Assembly: GCA_015680685.1 (NCBI GenBank)
Contig: MNCI01002977.1
Location: 302,296-366,295, forward strand
DNA length: 64,000 nucleotides
Reading direction: 5' to 3'
From: Gnetum montanum
Taxonomy: Eukaryota > Streptophyta > Gnetopsida > Gnetales > Gnetaceae
The translations under genes were made by a program, and so were the position numbers. This document shows positions 1-11,699 of this stretch, piece after piece (the first letter of the stretch is position 1; each line of letters opens with the position of its first letter). The notes beneath the pieces were generated by a model. It was not told the origin of the DNA and did no database searches. It saw only the letters and a program-made list of their open reading frames with translations.

Positions 1-385
1 GAATGTTGTCAACATGATGGGGGGATGACCGCTCACATGGAAGATCCTCAACAGTGGATTCAACCATTAGAACCTTTCAACATATGGGGCATTGACTTCA
101 TGGGTCCCATCACACCCATGTCTAATGAGAAAGCGTATATTATAGTAGCAGTTGACTACTACACAAAATAGGCAAAAGCAATGGTTACTAATTGTACATC
201 TTCCATTGCTACCAAATTTATACAACAAAATATTGTGAATAGGTTTCGGATGCTGGTTCACTAATTTGTAATAATGGAACTCATTTCATAGGTGTCACAT
301 TTAGAAAATTAATGTAATTCTTAGGGGTTGAACATAAATTAACAACACCTTATCACCCCCAAGCCAATGGTCAAGCAAAGGTAAC
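1..385 (+). pseudogene. Athila-like integrase fragment of element D1 (left part)
   Basis: Core of a Ty3/gypsy integrase, the enzyme that inserts element cDNA into chromosomes. Frame 1 reads through GIDFMGP, which holds the first catalytic Asp at 94-96, to an in-frame TAG at 169-171 where the family has a Trp codon. A 1-bp deletion near 250-260 shifts the frame. The second catalytic Asp, present as DNGTHF in the D2 copy at 36992, is Asn here (270-272). The third motif, around PYHPQANGQ, is present near 345-375. The fragment starts before the window and stops at the insertion of element A; its continuation is at 21037. It is clearly non-functional. Confidence 0.9.
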
Positions 386-745
386 TGATGAGTGGCGAGG
401 TACCCCTACACTCAACCATATGAATACAAGCATAGCACGTGCAATCCTGTCGAACTTCGCAAAATAAGTGCCTACACGCCCCATGGAACACTCAGGGTTA
501 ATGATTCATTGTCTTCCCAGACTTGTAGTTGTTACGGTGTATGGTTAAGTAAGTATGAGGTATATGATTTTTATAGCTTTTTATGTTTTTTTCTCCTATG
601 CTATTGAGGTGAAGGGTTGAAGAGATTAACTAACTAACTCTAACTAATGAACTAAGTCTAAATTACCTAGCGTCAGCATCCATTCCCACTTATTGTACAC
701 ACCCTGAATTGATGCAACCGTGGCTACCAAATGCTAATCGTTGCT
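386..745 (-). repeat. Element A 3' LTR, outer part (split by element B)
   Basis: Matches 20181-20540 of the other LTR closely by eye, starting with the same TGATGAGTGGCGAGG terminus. It corresponds to the U5-side end in the - strand orientation of A. It breaks off at 745, where B is inserted, and resumes at 14327. Two AACTAACTAACTC-type short repeats lie near 630-645. Confidence 0.88.
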
Positions 746-1472
746 TGTAGCGACCGAAAACGTCAGCGGCTGGAAGAACACTAGGGGTCAGCGGGCGCAA
801 CAGTTCAAACCTCGTATCTGCAGGAGGGTCATGCTAGGTGTGTGCGGACACAGGGTGCCTTGAAGGGTCTGGTCGATCAGACAGGGACTTACATGGGCAT
901 CAATATAGCCTTTTGCAACGTAAATAATGCAAAATGCGAGATAATGCTTAAGGGTAAATGAAGTAGGGGAGAAACTGTAAAAATGTGACAGTAATACAAA
1001 TTAATGCTTAAAGGTGAACAAGATAGAAAATAATGCAAAAAAGAGACAAAAAATGAGAGATAAAGTAAAGTGTGGTTAGAAACATGCACCACTCCAAAGC
1101 TACAAACTTGTTCAATCAGGATGGATACAATCAGCTGCACAGCATGACGGAGTACAGAAATATCGAGGGTAACCAAGGTGTGTTGAGTAAAAAGAGCTAT
1201 GTGCTTGGACGCGGACTTGTGTACAAACAATGCAAGGTTCTACCAAGGTGGTAGAATGGAGACGGGGACCTCATGCCAGCCAAGAGAGACTCGTTGTTTA
1301 CAGTGTTCGATAGATGACTTTGATATTACAATGCTGGAGAGAGGGGAAATGTTTATTTTAGAATTTCAAAGTTCCCACGACTTGGAAGCTGTCTACTTCA
1401 AGAAAGATGCGAACTCTTTTGAAATTAACAACTTTAAAAATTGTGGGCTTTTTTGCATGCTATTTGCTAGGG

Positions 1473-1480
1473 TATTTATA
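1473..1480 (-). promoter_or_regulatory. TATA box of element B 3' LTR
   Basis: The + strand TATTTATA reads TATAAATA on the element strand. The same box is present in the other B LTR (13345-13352) and both C LTRs (42820, 58303), always followed by a similar R region, so it marks the U3/R promoter of this family. Confidence 0.7.
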
Positions 1481-1724
1481 GGATTGAGGGCATGCAAAAG
1501 GGGTGGTTTGAATGTTACATGCCTCGGGCCTTGGTTGTCTTGCTGGTGCGACTCATGTCATTTGTGACCATTGGACCTATAAGACCATTGCAATGCGAAC
1601 TTGTATGCAATAACTGCAATCCTACTACGCCGTAATTGCACCATCAGCGTTTGGAGACGTGTGCCAACAGTTCGATTAGGTGGAGTGCATTGATGTCGCA
1701 CAAACACCTGTATGCCTTGCTGTG

Positions 1725-2140
1725 CTTTATGACGTAGCATGCTTGGCGTAGCATAGCACTTTGTCACATGTTCTACTATATGTCACATGCATAGCATAAC
1801 AACTTGCCTTAGTTGCGAAAGCTTTACTAATTTGCAAACCTTGTCTCCTGCAATGCAAGTCTTGCGAACTTCGTTGACTCCACCTTTCGAACTACCTTCT
1901 GTCTCTTCCACAGGATTGCTACACCTTGCTATGTCATGTAGCTTAGCATAGCGTAGCAGCAGACATGGTTTGCCGCTTCTTGATGGGAAGGGACATCACT
2001 GTAGAACTTGAAATTGGGCAAGGGGAGTGGGTAGTGAAGTCATTGTCATGCTACGCTGTGTGACATCACGTAGCATAGCACTTCGTTCTACCATCATCTT
2101 CTGAAGCTTGCTACACTACATAGCGTAGCAGGCTTCGTGA
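1725..2140 (-). repeat. U3 cluster of GCTACGCTA/TAGCGTAGC inverted repeats (element B 3' LTR)
   Basis: The short motif TAGCRTAGC and its complement recur at about 1735, 1755, 1945, 2045, 2080 and 2115, often facing each other around an ACTACATAG centre. They can form hairpins in DNA or RNA. The cluster lies in U3, upstream of the TATA box, and is conserved in position in all four B/C LTRs. Confidence 0.75.
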
Positions 2141-2406
2141 CTTAGAAAACTTGTTGAACTATTTCTTGCGCATCTAGAATGCTACTGCCGATTTCGCACA
2201 CTATTTCTGAGCAGGTTGTCGACTGTTTAGGCTACTTTGGTGGGCGGGTAGGATGGTACAGAACCTATCCATGCTCAAAGTAGAAAATTTTCCAAATTGG
2301 CTAGCCTGGACTCAAAACGTTCTCTTCTCGATGAACTACCATAGTGTTGCATGGACTACAAGAGGTTGGTGAAGCAAGGATGACCCCACATTTTTAGGGT
2401 GTTTCA

Positions 2407-2420
2407 TTGGTCCCTCTTTG
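2407..2420 (-). other. Element B polypurine tract
   Basis: Immediately inside the 3' LTR the element strand reads CAAAGAGGGACCAA. This is the plus-strand primer site and matches the tract at 57055-57067 next to the 3' LTR of C. It fixes the - strand orientation of B. Confidence 0.8.
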
Positions 2421-3397
2421 TTGACATTTGGAGAACAGGCTCGATGGACGTTGGCAAAGAATACGAAACATCTCAGCAGGTGAAATGCTAAGGTTGTCGC
2501 TTGGTGAGTGCTGAGACGTCGCTTGGACGCACTTGAGAGTGTTGCATTGGTTTTGTGGAGGTTAAGGCAGAGAGCAAAGATGATGTTTATCCAAGTCCCT
2601 CATCAGAGTGCTATGAGGGGCTCATTTGCATTTTCATATTTGGTTGGCACTATTCTTCAACCTCTTGTAGGACAGGTGCTCCCTTCATTGGATGAGTTTC
2701 ATTACATCCATGAAGGGCTTTGACCTACCTATGGATACCTTCCATATGGTGAGTTGTGTTGTGCATGTGCTGGAGTCTGCACTCTCAAATAGGCATGTTA
2801 TTTGAGGCACTCACTTCACAACGTTGTAATGTTTGTTGCTATAACAAGATGCATTTGTGGGGACAAGGTCTTGATGGCTGCAGGCATTGTTGTTACTCTT
2901 GGGCACTGTTGCTGGTGTGAGATGCCCAAAGCAGGGAGGCCAGTAGCAGGCTTGGCGATGCCTATGCAAAGGAGCTAGGTGCGGATGCCCTAGAATCCCT
3001 CTAGGGGTTTGCATTCCTAGTTCAGCCATGGGATTAGTTGCCACATAGCTAATGTTGTGCAAGCCCAGGTGTTGGCAGGGAGCTGGAGCAACAATATTAT
3101 GGTTGGGCCACAATACTACCAAAACTCTAGATGCGGGAGCTAACCCAAGAACTATTGTCAAGGCAATGGGCCATGGCAATGGTAGGTTCAGAGGGTTAGC
3201 GTGAAGCCATACGGTGTCTTCAAAGAGTTAGCATGATGCCAAGGGTGGCAGCATTGCATATGTTCCAGACCATGTTCTTAGTGTGTCGTGAATGGCGTTC
3301 CAGAGCTATGACGTCCCACCCACTTATTAGCATCATGCCCACTTGTTCGGTGTGTATCTGGTGATGGTGCATGTTGGGGATGCGATGCAAACCCAGT
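2421..3397 (-). other. Element B 3' untranslated region
   Basis: No recognised domain. An open stretch of 122 codons (3179-2811, - strand) exists, and its DNA is related to 55900-56010 in element C (both share a GGCCCAGCCACAA/GGTTGGGCCACAA-type block). The reading frame is not preserved there, so I treat it as conserved 3' UTR and not a gene. Confidence 0.5.
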
Positions 3398-3655
3398 TTA
3401 AGATCTTGGTAGACTGTGTGTTGGTTTAAGGTCCCAGCAAACTGTACATGCCAGTTTTACGTCGTAGAGGACATGCAATGCCAGTTTATAGTCATAGTGG
3501 ACTAACAGTGCCATTTTTACATCGTAGCGGACGGTTGCTGCCAGTTTAATGCCATGGAGGGCATTGTTCAATGTCGCTAGTTTATCATCATTACGGATGC
3601 TACCTAGTGCGACTGCCAATTTATTGCCGTAGCAGATGGTGCTTGTTGTTGGCGT
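3398..3655 (-). repeat. 30-bp tandem repeats downstream of integrase (element B)
   Basis: About eight degenerate units on the element strand, with consensus close to GTCCGCTATGACTATAAACTGGCA plus six variable bases. The unit is 10 codons. An open frame (3619-3398) continues after the integrase stop and repeats a YDYKLA/YDVKLA-like peptide. The same array is longer in C at 55262-55680. Tat-group elements are known to carry variable tandem repeats in this 3' region. Confidence 0.85.
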
Positions 3656-3661
3656 TGCCCT

Positions 3662-4800
3662 TTAGACGTAGTATGGCTTGAGGTACGTGTGGTTCACCAA
3701 GTTGGCGAACTCATGGCCATCCATGTCCGCCAATTTGAAGGCTCCATTTCTGAAGGCTTTAGTGACCATGTAAGGTCCTTTTTAGTTGGCTGAGAATTTA
3801 CTCACGTGCTCACAAATGACCTTGAGGATAAGGTCTCCCTTTTGCACTGGCCGTTGATGTGGGTCTACATGGTGCTTCTGCTGTTGTTTGTTCTGATAGT
3901 GCTCGATTCATCTCAGTGTCTGCATGCGTTTCTCCTCCACTGAGTTGAGGTCAATGGTCCGTGATTCGTTGTTCTGGGTTCGCTCATGACGTCGGACAAG
4001 ATCATTCGAAGTGAGGGTGCCTGCAACTCAAGAGGCAATATAGCTTCAGATCCGTAAATAAGATTGTAAGGGGTCTTACTCGTCGCAGTTCTACAAGTCG
4101 TTCGGTAGGCCCAAAGGATGTAGAGTATTTGCTCATGCCACCGCCTCTTGCTATTGTTAAGCATCCACTTCAGCAAGCTGATGATGGACTTATTTGTATC
4201 CTCTGCCTGCCCATTCACCTACGGCTAATAAGGGGAAGAAAATGATTGTTTAATGCCTAGATTGCTACAGAAGGTTCAGGTTTCCATACTGCTGAACTAT
4301 GGCCCATTGTCGGTCACAATAGTCATTGGAAGCCCAAACCTAGTTACGATGTTATTGAGGATGAAATGGCAAATTTGCTGAGACGTTGTTTTCCTTAGGG
4401 GAATAGTTTTCACCCACTTAGTAAAATACTCAGTGGCAGTGATAACGAAGCTATGCCCTACGGAGGACTTAGGCATGATAGGCCCTATGAGGTCTAGTCC
4501 CCATCGTTGAAAGGGCCATGTAATTTGCATTGGGTGCAGGTCTGTAGCTGCTATGTGTATGAGATTTTCATATCTTTGGCATGTATCGCATGTCTTAACT
4601 TTGGACAGGTAGTCACACTTCATGTAGGGCCAATAGTACCCTAGGAGTCTGATTTTCACAGCCATAGCCCTGGGTGCTATGTGTCCACCACACAGCCCTT
4701 CATGAACCTCATTAACTACCTTTTGTGCCTGCTCACCACCCACACATGCCAACAATATCCCATCGTAGGATCGTCGGCATAGGGAATCATTTTCCATGAG
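3662..4800 (-). pseudogene. Element B integrase
   Basis: From 4800 downward the frame shows an HHCC zinc-binding N-domain (HEGLCGGH ... CDTC), then the catalytic core with the first Asp in RWGLDLIGP, the second in VTDNGP, and the Glu in the NGQAEDTNK motif near 4210. The C-terminal domain ends with NHTYLKPYYV and a stop at 3664-3662. A TAG directly after DNGP (near 4297) replaces the family's Gln codon, and further stops and shifts lie between 4296 and 4219 and after 3913. The domain order is complete but the gene is dead. Confidence 0.88.
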
Positions 4801-5009
4801 CATGTATTGCCAAGCACACTTGCGAATTGCATCTCTGTAAGCCAATGTCAATTCACTTGGGGGTTCACCATGTTGTAAATAAGCTTTAATGTTATTGTAC
4901 CACTCCAAGGTACCCGCAGCATCGACAGAGGCCACATGTTCCACTTGAGTGATAGGCTCTGTGCACTCTGTGATCGTAGTTGGAAGGTTTGCCAAGGAAT
5001 GCAATGGGA

Positions 5010-5390
5010 TGTTTAACGTAAGGTTAGCTAAGGCATCTGCTACGGTGTTCTCATTGTGTGGCATGTGTTGCACATCAGTGGTCATGAATTGCTTCAGTAG
5101 GATTTTTGCTAGGTCGCAGTAGGGTTGCAGGTGCATAGCCTTACAGGTGTAGACTTCAGTGATTTGATTCACGACTAGTTGTGAATCTCCCCAGATCGCC
5201 AGGTGTTGTATACATAGCGCACAGGCAGTTAAGAGGCCTCATCCTCTTATATTCTACCATGTTGTTGGTGCAAGCGAACGCGAAACAATAAGTGGATCGG
5301 TGCATTTCCCTAGAGGGGAATGTGATCGTGGCCGCGGTGCTACCTCCTCGAGTGGTTGAGGCATCGTCGAAGTGTAAGGTCACCTCAAAA
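5010..5390 (-). pseudogene. Element B second (archaeal-type) RNase H
   Basis: The stretch from LHFDDAS (about 5380) to DALANLT (about 5020) has the layout of the extra RNase H of Tat elements: an Asp strand, TNNMVEY with the Glu, and a closing ADALA with the last Asp. A frameshift near 5165-5160 splits it between two frames. This duplicate RNase H places B and C in the Tat lineage. Confidence 0.82.
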
Positions 5391-5449
5391 TGCGATGGGT
5401 TGATGGTGACATTGCTAACGTATTCATGTGGGAACTCGGGATCTATGGT

Positions 5450-6973
5450 TTCCTGGTTGTCGACTGGAGAAGCCGTAAGTTGGGTTGCTATGGCTTGACC
5501 CTTTGTTGATGATTGACTTACATAGCATAAGTTGAACTCTATGGTTATTGCTTTCCATCGAGCTATCTTGCCACTTTCGTATAGGTTGCTGGTGATAGCT
5601 CGGAGTATGCTACTTTTGCAAATGATGTTGGTTGTGCTGCGGAATAGGTAATGCCACCACTTTTTTAGTGCGAACACTAAGGCTAGGCAGTTCCTCTCCA
5701 CCTTGTTGTATTTTTCCTCGTATGCTATTAGTGCATGGCTTAGGTCATACATTGGTATCTCAGAACCATCGTCCCGCTTCTGACATAGTAGTGCTGCTAT
5801 GGATGTGTCGGAGGTGGCAAGGTATATGAAGAAAGACTTGTCCATTTGTGGCAGGTGCACCGTTGGGAGGTGTGAGAGCTCCTCCTTCAGGTTGTTGAAG
5901 GCTTTTTGACACTGGGCTGTCCACTCGAAGTCAACCCCCTTCTTTAGAAGATGTTGCACGGGGTGTAACTTGTCGGTCAACCTTGCTATAAACCTTCGAA
6001 TGAATTGCACTCTACCTTGTAAACCATGTAACTCCTTAAGGTTTGTGGGAGGTGCTAGGTTGACGATGGCCTTGACTTTGTCTGGGTCTATCCGTATTTT
6101 GGCCTCTGATACTACAAACCCTAACATGCATTTGGTCTTTACTTCGAAGACGTATTTCTTAGGACTGAGACGTAAGTCATGCATTTGGTAGCACTTGAGG
6201 ACTACCCCTAAGTCACATGGATGATCAGTTGCCTCCTTGGATTTAACTGCTATGTCATCTACGTAATCGTTTAATGTTTCTAGGATGTAGTTACTGAAAA
6301 TGTAGGTCATGGTTCGTTGGTAGGTTGCTCCAGCATTCTTGAGCTCGAAAGGCATCATGGCATAGCAGAAGGTTCCCCATGGAGTCATGAAGGTTATTAA
6401 TAGCTGGTGCTCTGGGTTTATGTAGATTTGGTTATATCTGAAGAATCCATCCATGAAGGATAGCAAAGCATGACCAATCATGGTATCAATGAGTTGATCG
6501 ATGCTTGGGAGTGGGAAGTTGTCTTTGATCATTGCCTTGTTCAAGTCTTGGAAGTATATACAGATTCATATCCCTCGTGTTTTCTTTGAAACTACAATGA
6601 TGTTGGACACCCACTCTGAATAGTCGACTGCGTGGATGAAACCTACTCGGTAGAACTTAGTGATTTCATCCCTCATAGCTAGTGCGATTTCTGTCTTAAT
6701 CTTATGCGTCTTTTGCTTGACTGCCTTTACATGTGGGTCTAGGATGATGTTATGCTGAATTAGCCATGGATCCAAACTTGGCGTGTCACTGTACGAGCAT
6801 GCAAAAACATTGATGTGATCCTGCAAATTTTTAACTATGCCTTCATGTATTTGTGTGTCTAGGAGGGAGCTAAGTCTTAACGTCTTTACCTCCCTTTTTG
6901 ACATGGTCATGGGTATCTCGACAAGAGGATCATCGGTTACATCCCTGGCCTCTAAATCTAGGGCTTGGACCAA
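5450..6973 (-). pseudogene. Element B reverse transcriptase with linked RNase H
   Basis: The N-terminal part of RT (6973-6566) ends with SEWVSNIIVVSKKTRGI. A stop and shift separate it from the main frame (6544-5156). That frame has FMDGF with a catalytic Asp, then MPFELKNAGATYQ, then the YVDD box at 6265-6254. The linked RNase H follows, with LSHALIAYEEKYNKVERNCL. Apart from the 6566/6544 break it is one of the longest open frames in the window (462 codons). Confidence 0.92.
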
Positions 6974-7249
6974 GTGTCTGGGCCAATCCGAGGATTCTTC
7001 TAAGGCTGCTATAGTGTTAATTGTAGTCTACCCCCAGTCGATCATGTTGGGGTTCAACTGTCTCGCACGCTTGCCTTGTGGCCCTGCTAACATTAAAGGC
7101 ATGGAAAGGGCACGATGGATTCCCATCTCTTGCTTGACCTACCATCATAAGATGAAAGGTTGGGTAAGGGTCATTAGAGATTGTGTGAAACACAAATCTG
7201 CAAAGCAATACCAAGATGCAACTTTCTAAGTAAGGCAATGTAAAGATTG

Positions 7250-7800
7250 AAAGTAGGCTAGTTTAAGGTCGTGGCAGACCGCCAAGGTGCGAGAGTGTAG
7301 AGTTGCTAGTGGAACATGTGCCTGTCGATATGCCAATGCCAAACTGCTAGTTTAGTGTCATCTCAGACTACCATATTGTGACATGCAAAATCTTGATATG
7401 CAAAATAATAATAAAAAGAAGGAAATTGCGAGTACAAGGGGTATCGAACTTCCAGTGCGGGAATGAAGACATGAAATTGCTAGGAAATGTGATACCACCT
7501 ACGTCGAAGCATATGAGGTAACTGTTGATGTTAGGATGTAGTTAGTTTAACGTCATTGTGGACTGCAAACATTATGGGTCGAAACTACTATTTTAGGGTC
7601 TTGAGGAGAGCAACTATGCTAGGCTTGTTAGTTTAAGGTCTTTTCGGACCGTTGCATAATAAGTTAAAGTGAAAGGCGACAATGCTAGTTTTAGGTCATT
7701 TCGGGCTATTGGCATAGCATGCCAGGAGAGCGGCATGTTAATAAAGTGGAATGCAACAGTGCTAGTTTTAGGTCATTTCAGTGTGTAGCATATCATGCTG
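7250..7800 (-). repeat. Degenerate repeats between protease and RT (element B)
   Basis: About seven copies, at roughly 7257, 7346, 7541, 7588, 7628, 7684 and 7760, share the + strand core CTAGTTTAAGGTC. On the element strand this is GACCTTAAACTAG. Spacing is irregular, about 40-200 bp. The core is the same as in the post-integrase repeats and in the corresponding interval of C (51325-51650). No coding frame crosses the tract. Confidence 0.8.
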
Positions 7801-8020
7801 AAAGGATGGTATATTGACAAGGCAAGGAAATGGTGAATGTGCAAGGATAGCAGCTAGGCGGGAAGTCATAAGGCTACTACGCTATGCATAGTTGCCACTT
7901 GACCTTTCGTGGGTTGATCAGAATGTAAGGTCGAGGCGTTTTGCCAGGGCCCATGCTCATATCACTATCCTTTTCTTGGAAGGACAACTCAACCCATGCG
8001 TTTTTGATTTGAGGGTTGGT

Positions 8021-8480
8021 TCATTGGACCGATCCCTTCGTTGCATGATTAATGCATGCATGAATAGGCGCTTCATCTTCAGAGGTTATAACTTCTGAAC
8101 CTTGTTCCATGCCTATGTTGCTAATTGCTTGCGTTACCACTCCATCACCGTGGATTATCACCTCCCTACCTGCATATGGTATGTGGATTTCCTGGTGTAT
8201 AGGCGAGGAGACAGCCCTAAGTTGTGGTAACCACGATCTTCCCAATATCAGGTTAAACCTGGGCATTTCTTCGACCATGATGAATGTTGCATCTATGGGG
8301 AACTGGTCCCCTGCTATGAAGTTTACATGAACTGTGCCCTTCACTAGGATGCGTGCCCCATTGAAGGACCTCAGACACGATGTCGCTATTGGTTTAATCT
8401 AGTTTACCAATCCCAACTTATCTATAATAGGGAAGGAAATGACATTTGTGGCAGCCCCATCATCGACGTGTATCCTTCAA
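8021..8480 (-). pseudogene. Element B aspartic protease
   Basis: A retropepsin-like region. The active-site strand reads VDDGAATNVIS near 8470, so the D-S/T-G triad is DDG here. It is followed by FIMVEEMPRFNLILGRSWL, the second conserved strand with the LGR turn. A TAG interrupts it near 8400, in GLVN followed by stop. It lies between gag and the repeat tract and would release gag and pol proteins from the polyprotein. Confidence 0.78.
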
Positions 8481-11400
8481 ATCCGGTGTTGGACGACCCA
8501 AATTGTGATGAAGAGAGGTGCCATAGTCACTTGACCTCCTTTGGGATCTTCCTTAATGGTGTTGCTACTAGAAGTTAATTGAGGTATTGTAGACTCTGTG
8601 GGTACAGAGGGGAGTATGACCGAGTGGATCGCTTCCTCTTCAGCTAGCATGTTTTTGTCAACCAGAATCACCGTTAACATGCGGACTAGAGCCTCGTAGT
8701 GGGGTATAGATGTCATGACTATGTCGTACAAGCTCAATGTAGCATTTTTCTACTTTAGGGCTTGCCCGACCTAGGTGAGGGTATCCAAGAAGTCTTAGCC
8801 ACCCACCTTTTTAACACTTTCCTCTTCTTCGATTCATCCTAGAAGACAAATCTCTCAAGGAGAGACGACCTCAGACCTAGGTTTAGATCCTTGTCGACAA
8901 GGTAATGCAAGTTGTCTAATCGTGTTGACCTTCATCTTAGGTGAAGAAGATGCAAATGCGAGGGGCAAAGATGTAGGTTTGGGGATACTCTTGACAGTAC
9001 TTCCGTTTGACGTCTCACCCACCAAGTAGGCTTCTCACCTTATGGGGCGAGGAGGTTGTTTAATGATGTTGCAGGGGAGAGGGGCTATTGAAGACATTGG
9101 TCCCCTAATGATGAATGGAGCTAGAGGTGTTAATTGACGAGACTGCATGGCCTCACCAGCGGGTGATACGAAGGTAGATGCCCATGCTGGGACTTTCAAG
9201 ATAAAGAGTGGCTATGAGCTCAGACCAACCATTGGTGGTGTTGGTGCACTACGCTAAGGCACATGGATCACAAAAGGCTGGTGGGGTGGCATGGGATCAT
9301 TGTCAATGCCAATGGCATTGATTACATAACCAACATTATTGGCATTGAGGGGATCTATGTAGACATACATAGATTGATTTTCAGGGCGTACTAGGTTGCT
9401 TTCTTCCAGCATCAGCTTCCCTAGATCGATCAATCCTTGGATGTCATCCTACAACAATAGAGAATAATCCGTGGTGTGACCACATAGTTGGTGGTAGTCA
9501 CAAAACTTTTCCAGCCTGAAACCCCTAGGAACTGGAGGCTCATTGGGTAGGGCCAAAGAGAGATTCCTAATGAGCTCACAGTAGCATTGGTGTATTGCAT
9601 TTTCTTCTTTTTACATCTGCTTCTGTTGGATGTATTCCACTGCCAATAGTTGCTTCAGGAGTTCTAAAGTTTTAAGAGGCAATGTGGTGTATTTCGAGTG
9701 ATATTTACGCTTAAGGTTTGGTCTAGTGTATGAAAATGTCTCAGGCGCAGATGCAGTAGGTTACGGTGTTTGGCCTAGTTTGGGCGCAGGGTTAGCCGCA
9801 TGCAGGGCTAGTTTCTTGTTATTCTTGCTACCATTGCTACTAGGCTTAGGTTTGGCCTCGGTTGCCACAGCGTCCACTATGGTTGTTGAGGCCTTACCTT
9901 TGTCCTTTTTTGCAAAGGTGTTCTTATAAGCGATGTAGGCTAGGTCTTTGCTTACTTCGGCCGTGTCTTGTATGCTTTTAGTCTGAGCGAAAGCCTGACT
10001 CAGAGAGTGTGGAGCAAGGTAATATAGTTTGGACTTGATGAAGTCATTTATTGCACCTGTAAAGATGGCTAACAAGTGAGCCTCCGCGATGGGCTCATGG
10101 ATTTCGTTAAGGGTCACGCTCCAACGTTGGATATATTTTTGGACTGGTTCTAGCCGGTCTTTTTTCATGCTCATCAGCTAGTCCAACGTGGTTTCTAGCT
10201 TCAAGTTGTACTTGAAGCGTGTCACGAACTAGGTTAAGAGTTCTTCCAAAGTTGAAATGAATGAACATGGCAACGCGTGGTACCAATCTAGGGCTTTTCT
10301 GGCTAGGGACATGGCGAAGACACGAATGATCGTATGTGGCCATTGTTGCAATAGCAAAGACTCTGACTAGAAAGTGACAAGATGTGCATTGGGATCTCCC
10401 TCCCCATCATACTTTGTGAAGTGCAGAAGAGGCATCTCAGGTGGTAATGTTAGAGTAGGGATTGTAGGGCTGATAGGGTTGTCCTGGTAAAAGTCCATGA
10501 CTTGCATCGTGTCAGACCCAATAGCTTTGAGATGTTTCATTTCCTTAGTAAGGGTCTAAATGAGCTGAAATGCTTGGTCCAGACCTGATGACGTTGTAGG
10601 TAATTGAGGGACCATAGATGTGGCTCCCAAATGCGGCATGGTGGCAGTGGCAATTTGACCCATCGACGGTGCTATTGGGACCACCCCCGCTAAAGGTGCT
10701 TTTGGATAGACTATTTGGGTTACCGACAGTACAAACCATGACATCGTGCTTGGATGTACCATTTGTGGGGTTGAGTAGGTCTGAGGGCGAACGTAATGAG
10801 ACATCTGCGATGGTTGTAGAATAGATGAAATGGCCAACGAGGTCCACCACGTGGACGGGCCTTGGCCCGCCACAGTGGATGGAATAGATGCATACGTAGG
10901 GTTTGACATAGAAGTTATGTATGGTTGCAGAGCAGGTATAGTATGAATATGAGGTAGGGTAGCTGTGATAGATGTGCTACGTACTACAAGGATGCGCTGA
11001 TGAACAACTTGCAGTAGCACGGTTGTTGTGAATGCAACCGGGGAATAAGGGTGATGATATGTTGGGAATGTAGCATGGCTACCTATTGCAGTTGCAGTTG
11101 TAGGTTGCTGAAGTGTTGGCGTGATGACAAAGGGAGTGGTGATAGGCAGCGAGTTGGCCCAGAAGGACTGGGTAGGTGGGACAGAAATGGGGTTGGCTTG
11201 ACCTCCCTCGTCAGATTGGGAATCGAGTTCCTCATGTCCATCTTGAAAGGTGTCATCCTAGTTGGACACTATGTCTTGTTGCTCCCTAAGCCTGGTCAAC
11301 TAGATTAGTTGATCTAGAAGCCTTTGGTATGCTTGTGTTAAAGGCAAAGAAATGTCGGGGGTAGGAACGAATTCCTTCCTGTTGCAGTAAGCGATCTCGA

Positions 11401-11635
11401 AGCTACGTTTTTCTTCGAGTTCATGTAAATCAAAGGGTAGATTAGCCTGCACCTTCGCACAAAGGAAATTGTAACGCTCGTGTTGCTAGGACAATCCCTT
11501 AGGTCCTCAATTTTGGATTCTGAGAGACCGGCATGCTTCTTGCGTTGGATTCAGCAGTTGTTCGGCACCAGTAGTGCCTTGGACCGCGAAGGGCACCTCC
11601 GTGTTGAAGGTGTCAATAGTGGTGGTGGCGGAAGC
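8481..11635 (-). pseudogene. Element B gag
   Basis: A likely start at 11635 (MASATTT) opens a Pro/Thr/Ser-rich N-terminal region. The capsid-like core follows at about 10440-9950 with SARKALDWYHAL and MKKDRLEPVQKYIQRWS. A CDYHQLCGHT motif near 9500 resembles the Tat-type C-x2-H...GH-x-T knuckle, but Ser stands in the last Cys position. A linker leads to protease, ending LFITIWV. Many in-frame stops are present. The same order is found in C at 43795-46857. Confidence 0.82.
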
Positions 11636-11699
11636 CATTGATAAGCAAGTGATTATGCAAAAAATTCAAGAAGTGTAGAAGAATAGAAGGATTGAAAAA

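Larger units (their letters stand above)
746..2406 (-). repeat. Element B 3' LTR (1,661 bp)
   Basis: Begins TGTAGCGACC and ends GGGTGTTTCA on the + strand. It aligns along its length with 12618-14321, for example the GGCTGGAAGAACAC block near 767 and the CTACCAAGGTGGTAGAATGG block near 1236. In element orientation, U3 is on the right side and carries the hairpin-rich tract at about 1725-2140. The TATA box follows at 1480-1473. Confidence 0.9.

Noticed and set aside
2811-3179. 122-codon frame in the 3' UTR of B as an extra gene
   Set aside because: The related sequence in C does not keep the frame, so conservation is at DNA level only.
5292-6191. Open frames on the + strand (5292-5498, 5632-5829, 5970-6191)
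   Set aside because: They lie opposite the RT-RNase H frame of B and have no features of their own.
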